Shown piece after piece: positions 51,497 to 61,601 of a DNA stretch of 64,000 bases (position 1 is the stretch's first letter; the number at the start of each line of letters is the position of its first letter). The stretch lies in contig NZ_AP014836.1 in assembly GCF_002356115.1 (NCBI RefSeq), positions 1,947,874 through 2,011,873 on the forward strand, in the 5' to 3' direction. The stretch comes from Candidatus Nitrosoglobus terrae (GTDB lineage Bacteria; Pseudomonadota; Gammaproteobacteria; Nitrosococcales; Nitrosococcaceae). The notes beneath the pieces are model-generated. The model searched no databases. It was not told the origin of the DNA and was given only the letters and a program-made list of their open reading frames with translations. A program made the position numbers and the translations under genes.

Positions 51497-53044
51497 TTAC
51501 CAAGTGCTGGTGGTTTTAAAATTCTCAATAGCAGCCTTAATGCTAGTTATAATTTCATCATTATAATCACCTGTCGCAGTAATCTTATCTAAGAGTTCTG
51601 AGTGGTTAGCTTTCATATAGTCATGTAAGGCAGATTCAAAATCTTGAACTTTATCTACTTCAATATCATCTAGAAACCCTTGGTTAGCAGCAAATAATGA
51701 TACTGCCATTTGCCCCACACTTATGGGTGAATATTGGAGCTGTTTCATCAGCTCTGTCACTCGTTGACCACGCTCTAGCTGTTTACGTGTTGCTTCATCA
51801 AGGTCAGAAGCAAATTGGGAAAAAGCAGCAAGCTCGCGGTATTGAGCAAGATCTAAGCGAACACCTCCGCCCAGTTTCTTAATTATCTTAGTTTGAGCAG
51901 CACCTCCCACTCGAGATACTGAAAGGCCCGCATTAATTGCTGGGCGAATACCCGCGTTGAATAGATCCGTTTCCAGAAATATCTGGCCATCAGTAATAGA
52001 AATAACATTAGTGGGAATAAAAGCAGAGACATCACCCGCTTGAGTCTCAATAACTGGTAGGGCTGTTAAGGAACCTGTCTTACCTTTAACTTCTCCATTA
52101 GTAAAATTTTCTACATATTCAGCATTAACTCGAGCAGCCCGCTCTAATAGTCGAGAATGCAGATAGAATACATCCCCTGGAAAAGCTTCTCGGCCTGGAG
52201 GGCGGCGAAGTAACAGAGATATCTGGCGGTAGGCCCAAGCTTGCTTTGTAAGGTCGTCATAAATAATAAGAGCGTCTTCTCCCCGGTCGCGAAAATACTC
52301 ACCCATTGCGCAGCCAGCATAAGGTGCAATAAACTGTAGTGCGGCTGACTCAGAAGCGTTTGCAGCAACAACAATCGTATGCTCAAGCGCCCCATGTTCT
52401 TCTAGTTTACGTACTACGCTAGCAACAGAAGAAGCTTTTTGGCCAATTGCAACGTAAACACATTTAATACCGGTGCCTTTCTGATTAATAATGGTATCTA
52501 TAGCAACTGCTGTTTTTCCAGTCTGCCGATCTCCAATAATTAATTCTCGCTGGCCTCGGCCAATAGGTACCATAGAATCAATAGCCTTTAAGCCCGTCTG
52601 TACTGGCTGCGAGACTGATTGGCGAGTAATAACTCCAGGAGCAACCTTCTCAATAGGTGAGGTAGCTTTCGCCTCAATTGCACTACCCCCATCAATAGGG
52701 GCGCCTAAAGAATTTACAACGCGGCCTAAAAGAGATTCACCAACAGGCACCTCTAGAATACGCCCAGTACATTTAACTCGATCGCCTTCAGAGATATGCT
52801 GATAAGGCCCAAGCACTACGGCTCCAACTGAGTCTCTTTCCAAATTCATAGCTAAACCGTAAGTATTGCCTGGAAACTCAATCATTTCACCAAACATTAC
52901 ATCGGTAAGCCCATGGATACGAACAATACCATCAGTCAAGCTGACAACTGTACCTTCTGTACGAGCTTCTGTCCTTGCCTCAAAACCTTCAATACGTTTT
53001 TTAATGAGTTCGCTAATCTCTGCAGCGTTAAGTTGCAGTTGCAT
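51497..53044 (-). CDS. atpA: ATP synthase alpha subunit
   Basis: Non-catalytic nucleotide-binding F1 subunit. 515 aa. P-loop [16 protein letters not shown], the arginine-finger region ([16 protein letters not shown], that is [17 protein letters not shown]), and [27 protein letters not shown]. It lies 16 bases upstream of atpG and 30 downstream of atpH. Confidence 0.98.
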   Translation of the reverse strand: MQLQLNAAEISELIKKRIEGFEARTEARTEGTVVSLTDGIVRIHGLTDVMFGEMIEFPGNTYGLAMNLERDSVGAVVLGPYQHISEGDRVKCTGRILEVPVGESLLGRVVNSLGAPIDGGSAIEAKATSPIEKVAPGVITRQSVSQPVQTGLKAIDSMVPIGRGQRELIIGDRQTGKTAVAIDTIINQKGTGIKCVYVAIGQKASSVASVVRKLEEHGALEHTIVVAANASESAALQFIAPYAGCAMGEYFRDRGEDALIIYDDLTKQAWAYRQISLLLRRPPGREAFPGDVFYLHSRLLERAARVNAEYVENFTNGEVKGKTGSLTALPVIETQAGDVSAFIPTNVISITDGQIFLETDLFNAGIRPAINAGLSVSRVGGAAQTKIIKKLGGGVRLDLAQYRELAAFSQFASDLDEATRKQLERGQRVTELMKQLQYSPISVGQMAVSLFAANQGFLDDIEVDKVQDFESALHDYMKANHSELLDKITATGDYNDEIITSIKAAIENFKTTSTW

Positions 53045-53074
53045 AGACTATATCCTCTTGTTCAACCTGCTTTT

Positions 53075-53614
53075 TTAATAAAATAATGCGGAAGCTAACT
53101 GTTTAAGCTTACCAGTAGCAGAACCATCAATAACTAAATCACCTACACGAACAACAGCACCGCCCAATATAGAATCATCAGCCCTGCAGGAAAATCTAAT
53201 CTCACGCCCAAATCGACGTTTAAGAGCAGTAGCAATATCCTTCAGTTGATCCTCAGATAACGGCTTAGCTGAAATTATTTCAGCCTCTAATGTTTCTTCC
53301 ACTTCAGATCTAAGCTGTTTAAATAGAAGATCAATTTCAGGAAGAATAAATAAACGATCATTATCAGCTAACACTTTGAGTAAATTTTTAGCTGTATCAG
53401 TAATAAGATCCCCATCTTTAACTTCAGCAAAAAAATTAATAATCTGTGTAGAAGTATAGCTAGGATCTTCAATCAAGATCTTAATTTTTGGATCTTTAAC
53501 AACATCTGCGAATGCACTCAACACTTGAGACCATTCATCATAGCTGCCCTGTTTTTGAGCTAACTCGAATAGTGCATTAGCGTATGGTCGAGCAATAGTT
53601 ATTTTTTCAGCCAT
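53075..53614 (-). CDS. atpH: ATP synthase delta subunit
   Basis: Peripheral-stalk subunit that links the b dimer to the top of F1. 179 aa with the N-terminal helical domain (TIARPYANALFELAQKQGSYDEWSQVLSAFADVV) and the C-terminal signature SILGGAVVRVGDLVIDGSATGKLKQLASAL. It lies between atpF and atpA. Confidence 0.97.
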   Translation of the reverse strand: MAEKITIARPYANALFELAQKQGSYDEWSQVLSAFADVVKDPKIKILIEDPSYTSTQIINFFAEVKDGDLITDTAKNLLKVLADNDRLFILPEIDLLFKQLRSEVEETLEAEIISAKPLSEDQLKDIATALKRRFGREIRFSCRADDSILGGAVVRVGDLVIDGSATGKLKQLASALFY

Positions 53615-53650
53615 TAATTTAATAAGACCTTAATGATAACACTCTTTATC

Positions 53651-54121
53651 CTAAATCTGAGATACTAGCTCTTTTACCAAATCCTCATTTGCCTGCTCGT
53701 CAAGCTCACGTTTGAGAATCTTACTAGCCCCAGCAACAGCAAGTGATACAACCTGCCCCCGTAAATTTTCACGAGCACGATTTATCTCCTGCTGAATACT
53801 TGCGTTAGCAGCAATTTTTAACCGATCCCCTTCTGCATTGGCAGCCTCCTTAGCTTGCTCAACAATTTCATGAGCACGCTTTTGCGCCTGAGCAATAATC
53901 TCAGCAGCTTTTTCTTTAGCTTGATGCAGAGTCTCCTTAGCGTTTTTTTCTGCCTGCTCTTGACTATGCCTTCCCTGCTCTGCCGCAGCTAAGCCATCCG
54001 CAATCCGCTTTTTTCTTTCTTCCATTAGGTTAGTCATTGGCCCCCAGAGGTAGCGGTTAACAAACCAAATGAGAATCCCAAAAGCTACCATCTGGCCGAT
54101 GAGGGTAGCAGTTACATTCAT
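53651..54121 (-). CDS. atpF: ATP synthase b subunit
   Basis: Membrane-anchored stator subunit. 156 aa: one N-terminal membrane helix (MNVTATLIGQMVAFGILIWFVNRYLW) followed by a long charged, alanine-rich coiled coil (EERKKRIADGLAAAEQGRHSQEQAEKNAKETLHQAKEKAAEI) and a delta-binding C-terminus. Single b gene, so a homodimer is expected. Confidence 0.98.
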   Translation of the reverse strand: MNVTATLIGQMVAFGILIWFVNRYLWGPMTNLMEERKKRIADGLAAAEQGRHSQEQAEKNAKETLHQAKEKAAEIIAQAQKRAHEIVEQAKEAANAEGDRLKIAANASIQQEINRARENLRGQVVSLAVAGASKILKRELDEQANEDLVKELVSQI

Positions 54122-54163
54122 GGTAGCACTCCTCTCAGATCTTAATGGTTTTATATTACTTTT

Positions 54164-54448
54164 TTATCCTCCCAGCGCAGTTTTAACTGCACCGGCGAAG
54201 GGGTTAGCAAATACAAACCACATAGACATACCAAGAATAATCATAGGAAATGCTTCCATTAGCCCACCTGTAAATAACATCTGCCCCATTAACTGAGGCC
54301 GCATTTCAGGTTGCCGTGCAATGCCTTCAATATACTTAGAGCAAATTAAACCCCAGCCTAATGCAGATCCTAAACCTGCAGCAGCTAGAATAATACCAAC
54401 ACTAATAGCGGTGGAAGAATAAATAGAAACAAGTAGTTCAGGACTCAT
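54164..54448 (-). CDS. atpE: ATP synthase c subunit
   Basis: Rotor-ring subunit of two membrane helices. 94 aa. The N-terminal helix carries the glycine pattern AGLGSALGWG (residues 24-33), the polar loop reads ARQPEMRPQL, and the ion-binding carboxylate is Glu65 in LMEAFPM. The sodium ligands Gln32 and Ser66 of Na+-dependent rings are Trp32 and Ala66 here, so protons are the likely coupling ion. Between atpB and atpF. Confidence 0.98.
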   Translation of the reverse strand: MSPELLVSIYSSTAISVGIILAAAGLGSALGWGLICSKYIEGIARQPEMRPQLMGQMLFTGGLMEAFPMIILGMSMWFVFANPFAGAVKTALGG

Positions 54449-54499
54449 TAAACCTTCTCCTCGTAGTAGAAAAAGTAAAAATTTTAAAACAAAAATTAA

Positions 54500-55312
<813 letters not shown>

Positions 55313-55364
55313 CTATCTGCTAGCTATAACTATAAATAGCTCTATATGTTTCAGTAAATAGCAA

Positions 55365-55736
55365 TTAATTAGAAGCCCGATTAATCTGATGACCCAGATA
55401 AACATAGCCTAGGTGAGCGATGCTAAAGCTGATCAATATTGCTAATGGATTCAACTTCAATACCCCCATACCAATGCCCATTAAAAACAAAGTACTTCCA
55501 AAGCTAGCACTGATACCTGAAAGAGCTGCTAAAGTTGACTTATTGCTAACCCTGCTTACTCGCCAAGCCATGATTATTCCATTAATTAAAGTAATCCCTC
55601 CTCCATACCCAGCTGCTAGTGCACTATTGCTACCCTCAAGATAGGCATAAACAAGCATTACTAAAAACACTAAAATCAGCTGAGTTATTAGTAATTTTTG
55701 TAAAGCTGTATATAACAGCCTAACCGCATAGCTCAT
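55365..55736 (-). CDS. atpI: ATP synthase protein I
   Basis: Small membrane protein with four hydrophobic segments (LITQLILVFLVMLVYAYL, LAAGYGGGITLINGIIMAWRV, FGSTLFLMGIGMGVLKL, ILISFSIAHLGYVYLG) that heads the atp operon and assists c-ring assembly in some bacteria. 123 aa. The glycine-rich GYGGGI is the family signature. The upstream 228 bases to parB should hold the operon promoter. Confidence 0.93.
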   Translation of the reverse strand: MSYAVRLLYTALQKLLITQLILVFLVMLVYAYLEGSNSALAAGYGGGITLINGIIMAWRVSRVSNKSTLAALSGISASFGSTLFLMGIGMGVLKLNPLAILISFSIAHLGYVYLGHQINRASN

Positions 55737-55964
55737 AAAATATACTGCTACAAATTAATAGGAATGAAGCGTTTAGCTTCTTTACCAGAGATAGCTACAG
55801 TGATGATTTTATTACTACTTACGAGGCGTGCAATTATAACGGCTAGAATTCTCAGGGTCAATGAAATAGCTTTTCTATTAGCTGCTAATCTAAGTCAATA
55901 ATAATCTTATACTCGTAATCCTACTTATTCTTTGTTATTAACACAATACATAATAAGATGCATT

Positions 55965-56837
55965 TCATTTTATGTGAGCCAGTATACCATCTAATTCATC
56001 AAGGCTATGGTAGTGTATTACAATTTTACCTCCATCCCCAGATGCATGTTGGATCTGAACTACTGCCCCTAGTCGCTCTGCTAGATTGTTCTCTAATTGC
56101 TTAATATTTGGATCAGCTGATTTATTTTTCGAAGCTCTACGATTAGAGTTCTGTTGTAAGCGACGCACCAAATCCTCTGTTTTCCGTACTGATAACCCTT
56201 GCTCAGCAACTGTACGTGCTACTTTTCGCTGAAATTCACCACTAAAAGCTAATAGAGCCCGGGCATGACCCATATCTAGATCGCCATTTTCTACCAGATG
56301 TTTAACTTCATCATCTAATGCTAACAAGCGCAGTAAATTAGACACTGTAGATGGAGAACGACCTACCGCCTCAGAGATATCCAGATATGTCATTCCAAAT
56401 TCATCAATAAGCCGTTGAAAAGCATTAGCTTCTTCAATAGAGTTAAGATTCTCCCTTTGAATATTCTCAATCAGCGCCATAGCAATAGCGGCTTTATCAG
56501 GTACATCCCGTACCAAAGCTGGTATTTCACTAAGGCCCGCCATCTGCGCTGCTCGCCAACGTCGCTCGCCAGCAATAATTTCAAATGTACCATTACTTCT
56601 AGGACGAACTACAATTGGCTGGACAATCCCTTGAGCACGGATAGAAGCCGCTAATTCTTCTAGAGCTGCAGAAGATATCTCTATTCTTGGCTGATATTTG
56701 CTACGCTGGATCTGATCAAGAGGAAGACGTCGTAGCTCCTCTTTAATCTTAGTTTCGCTAACATCAACGGAAGATAGATTAGTGATGCCTAATAAAGCAT
56801 CCAAACCACGTCCTAACCCCCGCTTCTTTACAACCAT
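55965..56837 (-). CDS. parB: Chromosome-partitioning protein ParB
   Basis: CTP-switch DNA clamp that loads at parS near the origin. 290 aa: KRGLGRGLDALLG leader, LPLDQIQRSKYQPRIEI, the CTP-binding IIAGERRWRAAQMAGLSEIPALV and the ENIQRENLNSIEEANAF motif, the helix-turn-helix (DISEAVGRSPSTVSNLLRLLALDDEV), and a C-terminal dimerisation domain. It is downstream of parA by seven bases. I saw no parS (TGTTTCACGTGAAACA-like) in the window. Confidence 0.97.
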   Translation of the reverse strand: MVVKKRGLGRGLDALLGITNLSSVDVSETKIKEELRRLPLDQIQRSKYQPRIEISSAALEELAASIRAQGIVQPIVVRPRSNGTFEIIAGERRWRAAQMAGLSEIPALVRDVPDKAAIAMALIENIQRENLNSIEEANAFQRLIDEFGMTYLDISEAVGRSPSTVSNLLRLLALDDEVKHLVENGDLDMGHARALLAFSGEFQRKVARTVAEQGLSVRKTEDLVRRLQQNSNRRASKNKSADPNIKQLENNLAERLGAVVQIQHASGDGGKIVIHYHSLDELDGILAHIK

Positions 56838-56844
56838 AGCGCAA

Positions 56845-57639
56845 TTATCTCGCTTCTACTAACATTGACTCTTTCCTCGTCTCTCGCATTAGTACTTCTT
56901 TTGCCAAAAATAAATAAGCTACAGAACCTCGCGAAGCCTGATCATACGTCATAATAGGTTTACCATGACTAGGAGCCTCAGCTAAACGAACATTACGTGG
57001 AATAATAGTGCTATAAACCTGCTGTCCAAAATGGTTAATTAACTGATTAGAGACTTCGTTAGCAAGATTATTTCGAGGATCAAACATTGTTCGAAGTAAG
57101 CCAGCAATATGCAATTGAGGATTAAGACGCTGTCGGATACCCTCAATAGTACTCAATAAGGCAGATAATCCCTCTAAAGCATAATATTCACATTGAACTG
57201 GAATAATCACTCTGCCAGCCGCCGCCAAAGCATTAATAGTCAGCATATTAAGTGCTGGAGGACAATCGATAAGAATTTCATCATAATTATGATAGATTTC
57301 CTGAAGGGCTAATCGCAGCCGATGCTCTCGATTTGAAGCAGAAAGCAGCTCAACCTCAGCAGCAGTCAAATCACCGTTAGCAGGTAGCACAGAGTAGCTA
57401 GCTTCATCCATCTTAATTAAGGCGTTTTTAGAGGTAAAACCTCCTAGCAATACATCGTAAATTGTCGCTGATAAGGAAGATTTATCAATACCACTACCAG
57501 TGGTAGCATTTCCTTGAGGATCCATATCAATAAGCAGCACACGGCGTTTATGAGCAGCCAGAGAAGCCGCTAAATTGACGCTAGTTGTTGTTTTACCTAC
57601 CCCTCCTTTCTGATTAGTTACTGCAATAATACAGCTCAT
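56845..57639 (-). CDS. parA: Chromosome-partitioning ATPase ParA
   Basis: Walker-type ATPase that moves ParB-bound origins. 264 aa with the deviant Walker A NQKGGVGKTTTSVNLAASLA, LIDMDPQGNATTGSG and LIDCPPALNMLTINALAA. One base separates it from rsmG, so it belongs to the mnmG-rsmG-parA-parB origin-side group. Confidence 0.98.
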   Translation of the reverse strand: MSCIIAVTNQKGGVGKTTTSVNLAASLAAHKRRVLLIDMDPQGNATTGSGIDKSSLSATIYDVLLGGFTSKNALIKMDEASYSVLPANGDLTAAEVELLSASNREHRLRLALQEIYHNYDEILIDCPPALNMLTINALAAAGRVIIPVQCEYYALEGLSALLSTIEGIRQRLNPQLHIAGLLRTMFDPRNNLANEVSNQLINHFGQQVYSTIIPRNVRLAEAPSHGKPIMTYDQASRGSVAYLFLAKEVLMRETRKESMLVEAR

Positions 57640-57640
57640 C

Positions 57641-58306
57641 CTAATGTTCTCCTGCCCTACCTAATTTCACTAAATGCCGCTGGGCACTTAGCCCTGGTAT
57701 TGATAAGGAATATACTTCTATAACTTTATAGGTTAGGGGTAATGCCTTAAGCTCCTCTTCCGGAAAAACCCCTTTCATTGCAAGTAAATATCCTAGTGAA
57801 TTGCACAAATGATCTGTTAGAGCAACAAAACAAGCTAACTTAGCAAAAGCTCTACTGACTATCGTGTCAAATAAGCAAAAAGGTCGGTAAGTTTCAGCTC
57901 GATCACAAATAATCGAGGTATTAGATAATTTTAATTCTATAGATACTTGAGTTAGAAATCTAATTTTCTTAGCGCTACTATCAAGTAATGTAAATTGATG
58001 ATCAGGATAAACTATGGCTAAGGGAATACCTGGTAACCCAGCACCGCTACCTACATCTAAAATATAATGACCCCACAAATAAGAACCAATGCTCAGGCTA
58101 TCAAGCAAATGTTTTGAGATTATTTCTGTAGGAGTTCGAATAGCTGTAAGATTATAATGTCGATTCCATTTCTCCAGTAGCTGAGTATATTGCAGTAATT
58201 TCTCTACTTGATCTTGTGTAAGCTTGAACCCTAAGGTAGATCTTCCTTTCTCGGAAAGTTCTTCCCTCATTAAAGTCAAGTTTTTTTCTTTGGTATAAGA
58301 ATCCAT
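57641..58306 (-). CDS. rsmG: 16S rRNA (guanine-527-N7)-methyltransferase RsmG
   Basis: Methylates G527 in the 16S rRNA decoding region (formerly GidB). 221 aa: YTQLLEKWNRHYNLTAIRTPTEIISKHLLDSLSI, the SAM loop DVGSGAGLPGIPLAI, and VSRAFAKLACFVALT. The first 15 residues are variable; an internal ATG (Met13) is an alternative start. Four bases after mnmG. Confidence 0.97.
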   Translation of the reverse strand: MDSYTKEKNLTLMREELSEKGRSTLGFKLTQDQVEKLLQYTQLLEKWNRHYNLTAIRTPTEIISKHLLDSLSIGSYLWGHYILDVGSGAGLPGIPLAIVYPDHQFTLLDSSAKKIRFLTQVSIELKLSNTSIICDRAETYRPFCLFDTIVSRAFAKLACFVALTDHLCNSLGYLLAMKGVFPEEELKALPLTYKVIEVYSLSIPGLSAQRHLVKLGRAGEH

Positions 58307-58310
58307 TACA

Positions 58311-60212
58311 TTACTCAGGCCTAAGTTTTAAATTACTCCCTAAGCCTCCTATACGTTTTAGATATACTAACAATAGCGATCCGGCAGCAGGAGTTATCCC
58401 TGGTATTCGCATAGCCTGCCCTAAAGTAGTCGGTCGTACTCGAGAAAGTTTCTCTTGAACCTCTGTTGAAAGCCCTCTAACCTGATCATAATTTAAATCT
58501 AAAGGTAAGCGTAAACTCTCATAGTGTTTTTGGCGAGCAATCTCTTGCTGTTGGCGATTGATATAGCCAGCGTATTTAGCCTGAATGTTAATCTGCTCTG
58601 CTACTATTGGATCTATTGTAACCAACTGTCCAATTAAACCCATTAATTTTTCATAATTTACTTGAGGTCGCCGTAACAACTCCATGAGAGAGTACTCACG
58701 ACTTATAGTTTCGCCTAATACATTAATGGCTTCCTTCTCGTCAATTTGAGCTGGCCCAACCCATTGTTGAGCTAATCTCTGGCTTTCTCTTTCAATTGCT
58801 TCCCATTTAGCGCTAAATTGCTTCCAACGAATATCATCTACTAATCCCAACTCTCGGCCTTTAGGAGTTAGGCGTAGATCAGCATTATCCTCACGCAATA
58901 GTAGGCGATATTCAGCTCGACTGGTGAACATCCTATAAGGCTCCATAGTCCCGCAAGTAATAAGATCATCAATGAGTACGCCTATATAAGCCTCATCTCT
59001 TCTTGGCCACCACGGTTCTTGATCTCGTACCTGAAGTCCAGCATTCAGCCCAGCAATTAGTCCTTGGGCTGCTGCTTCCTCATACCCCGTTGTTCCATTA
59101 ATTTGCCCAGCAAAATAGAGTCCTCGTAAATAATTAGTTTCCAAGGAAGGTTTAAGATCACGAGGATCAAAAAAATCATACTCAATAGCGTAGCCTGGGC
59201 GAGTAATATGGGCTTTTTCAAATCCTACAATGGAACGGACTAACTCTTCCTGAACATCAAAAGGTAAGCTGGTAGAAATTCCATTAGGATAGATTTCAAA
59301 GGTATCTAACCCTTCAGGTTCAATAAAGATCTGATGGGATGTTTTATCCGAAAAACGAACCGCTTTGTCCTCGATAGAGGGGCAGTAACGGGGTCCAATT
59401 CCTTCAATTTTTCCGCCATAGATAGGAGATCTATCTAAATTGGCAAGGATAATATCATGAGTCCGAGAATTTGTTCGGGTAATATAGCAAGATACCTGTT
59501 GTGGATGATCCATTGCTGAGCCAAGGAAGGAAAATACCGGCACTGGTTTATCTCCAGGCTGTTCTTCTAGCAAGGAGTAATTGATACTACGCCCATCAAT
59601 ACGTGGAGGGGTTCCGGTTTTTAGCCGGCCAACCCGAAATGGAAGCTCTCGCAAACGAGCAGCTAACGTATTAGCCGCAGGATCGCCTGCTCTTCCTCCC
59701 TCATGGTTAGCCAGCCCTATATGGATTCGACCGCCAAGAAAAGTTCCAACAGTAAGTACTATCGCTGGAGCATAAAAGGATAATTCTAGCTGCGTTTTTA
59801 CACCAACAACCTGATCCCCTTGTATTAAGAGATCGCTAACCACCTGTTGAAATATGGATAATTTAGATTGCTGCTCTAAAGCCTTACGTACAACTGTTTT
59901 ATATAAGATTCGATCTGCCTGAGATCGGGTAGCTCGTACCGCTGGGCCTTTACGGGCATTAAGTATACGGAAGTGAATCCCGGCCTGATCCGCCGCCCGA
60001 GCCATCAACCCACCAAGGGCATCAATCTCTTTAGTTAAATGCCCTTTGCCAATGCCGCCAATAGATGGATTGCAACTCATCTGCCCTAAGGTTTCAATAT
60101 TATGGGTTAGTAATAATGTCCGCACACCTTGTCGAGCAGCTGCTAAAGCAGCTTCAGTTCCAGCGTGACCGCCTCCTACAATAATCACATCATACTGACA
60201 AGAATAGGCCAT
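58311..60212 (-). CDS. mnmG: tRNA uridine 5-carboxymethylaminomethyl modification enzyme MnmG
   Basis: FAD-binding partner of MnmE in making the cmnm5 modification of wobble U34 (formerly GidA). 633 aa: [19 protein letters not shown] (FAD loop), [61 protein letters not shown]. Three bases downstream of mnmE on the same strand; both subunits are thus co-transcribed. Confidence 0.98.
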   Translation of the reverse strand: MAYSCQYDVIIVGGGHAGTEAALAAARQGVRTLLLTHNIETLGQMSCNPSIGGIGKGHLTKEIDALGGLMARAADQAGIHFRILNARKGPAVRATRSQADRILYKTVVRKALEQQSKLSIFQQVVSDLLIQGDQVVGVKTQLELSFYAPAIVLTVGTFLGGRIHIGLANHEGGRAGDPAANTLAARLRELPFRVGRLKTGTPPRIDGRSINYSLLEEQPGDKPVPVFSFLGSAMDHPQQVSCYITRTNSRTHDIILANLDRSPIYGGKIEGIGPRYCPSIEDKAVRFSDKTSHQIFIEPEGLDTFEIYPNGISTSLPFDVQEELVRSIVGFEKAHITRPGYAIEYDFFDPRDLKPSLETNYLRGLYFAGQINGTTGYEEAAAQGLIAGLNAGLQVRDQEPWWPRRDEAYIGVLIDDLITCGTMEPYRMFTSRAEYRLLLREDNADLRLTPKGRELGLVDDIRWKQFSAKWEAIERESQRLAQQWVGPAQIDEKEAINVLGETISREYSLMELLRRPQVNYEKLMGLIGQLVTIDPIVAEQINIQAKYAGYINRQQQEIARQKHYESLRLPLDLNYDQVRGLSTEVQEKLSRVRPTTLGQAMRIPGITPAAGSLLLVYLKRIGGLGSNLKLRPE

Positions 60213-60215
60213 AGG

Positions 60216-61601
60216 TTATTTACCAATACAGAAAGTAGAAAATATTTCACCTAGTAGATCATCTGAATAATATTTGCCTGTAATTTCTGACAAAGCATTT
60301 TGAGCTAAACGTAATTCTTCAGCAAGCACTTCTTCAACGCCTACTTGGAGTGTTTCTCTTGCTATCGCAATAGCTGACCTCGCTCGATTCAGTGCTTCTA
60401 AATGACGCCGTCGAGCTGAAAAACACCCAACTCTTTCCCCCGTATCAAATCCAGCACATTCTTTAAGCCGTTGTTGAATTAGATTCATTCCAGCTCCAGT
60501 AAGGGCAGAAACTCGTAATACTACTCCCCAAGATTCTTGTTTACGCTCAATAGGTGCATTATTGATATCAATTTTATTGAAAATAACTGTATAAGTAACA
60601 CCATGGGGTAGTTCATCCAGAATTATATGTTCTGCTTCTGTTAAACCTGTCTGATCGTCAGCCACCAATAGCACATGATCGCAATTAGCAAGCCCCTCAC
60701 GAGTACGACGCATCCCCTCTTGCTCAACAACATCCATGGAATTATGAAGACCTGCCGTATCAGAAAGATATATAGGCAAACCATCTATAATAATATGCTC
60801 ACGCAGCAGATCCCGAGTCGTGCCAGGTATATCAGTGACAATGGCTGCTTTAGATCCTACTAACTGATTATATAGACTAGATTTACCAACATTAGGCCGA
60901 CCAATAAGCATTACCCTTATTCCTTCCTGTAGTAGAGCCCCCTGTTCAGCGCTATGGTAAATAGCTTTTAATGTGGATTGAACGATCTCTAAACGCTCCG
61001 CTACTGATCCTCGTTCAATAAAATTGATATCTTGATCGCTAAAATCAATAGAGGCTTCAGCTAAGCATCTCAGCTCAATAAGCTGATCTCGTAAGGTATT
61101 AATCCGTGCTGAGAATTCTCCTTGAAGTGACTGCAAAGCACTGCGAGCAGCCTGCTCTGAGGTGCTATGGATAAGATCAGCAATAGCTTCAGCTTGAGAT
61201 AAATCAATCTTACCATTGAGAAAAGCTCGTTCGCTAAATTCACCTGGTCGAGCTAAACGAGCGCCTAATTGAAGTATATATCTTAATAACCCATCCATTA
61301 CAATGGGTCCTCCATGCCCATGTAACTCTAATATATCTTCACCCGTAAAAGAGTGAGGTTTAGGAAAATAAAGTGCAATCCCTTGATCTAAGATTTCTTT
61401 ATTATGATTATAGAAGCAGCAGAAAAAAGCATAGCGGGGCTGTGGTACTCGCCCGATAGTTTTTTCTGCTATTTGCTGGCAAAACTGACCTGAGATACGA
61501 ACAATACCAACACCTCCATGGCCTGGTGGTGTCGCTATAGCAGCAATAGTATCGGTAGTATCATTTAAAACTCCCTTTCGATCTGACGAGTGATATACCA
61601 T
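60216..61601 (-). CDS. mnmE: tRNA modification GTPase MnmE
   Basis: GTPase partner of MnmG for U34 modification. 461 aa: DTIAAIATPPGHGGVGIVRISG, a folate-binding N-terminal domain, a helical domain interrupted by the G domain (LIGRPNVGKSSLYNQLVG, DIPGTTRDLLREHI, DTAGLH, FNKIDIN) and the C-terminal FCIGK with its essential cysteine. The only in-frame start is ATG 61601, which lies inside yidC and adds 13 residues before the usual N-terminus; the AAGGGAG that looks like a Shine-Dalgarno sequence serves an ATG in the wrong frame. Confidence 0.95.
   Translation of the reverse strand: MVYHSSDRKGVLNDTTDTIAAIATPPGHGGVGIVRISGQFCQQIAEKTIGRVPQPRYAFFCCFYNHNKEILDQGIALYFPKPHSFTGEDILELHGHGGPIVMDGLLRYILQLGARLARPGEFSERAFLNGKIDLSQAEAIADLIHSTSEQAARSALQSLQGEFSARINTLRDQLIELRCLAEASIDFSDQDINFIERGSVAERLEIVQSTLKAIYHSAEQGALLQEGIRVMLIGRPNVGKSSLYNQLVGSKAAIVTDIPGTTRDLLREHIIIDGLPIYLSDTAGLHNSMDVVEQEGMRRTREGLANCDHVLLVADDQTGLTEAEHIILDELPHGVTYTVIFNKIDINNAPIERKQESWGVVLRVSALTGAGMNLIQQRLKECAGFDTGERVGCFSARRRHLEALNRARSAIAIARETLQVGVEEVLAEELRLAQNALSEITGKYYSDDLLGEIFSTFCIGK

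Noticed and set aside
54164..54448. A sodium-dependent ATP synthase c-ring
   Set aside because: The carboxylate Glu65 is shared with sodium types, but the other sodium ligands at positions 32 and 66 are Trp and Ala.
55740..57640. parS site or oriC inside the window near parAB
   Set aside because: No TGTTTCACGTGAAACA-like palindrome and no cluster of DnaA boxes was found; the origin more likely lies past 64000.
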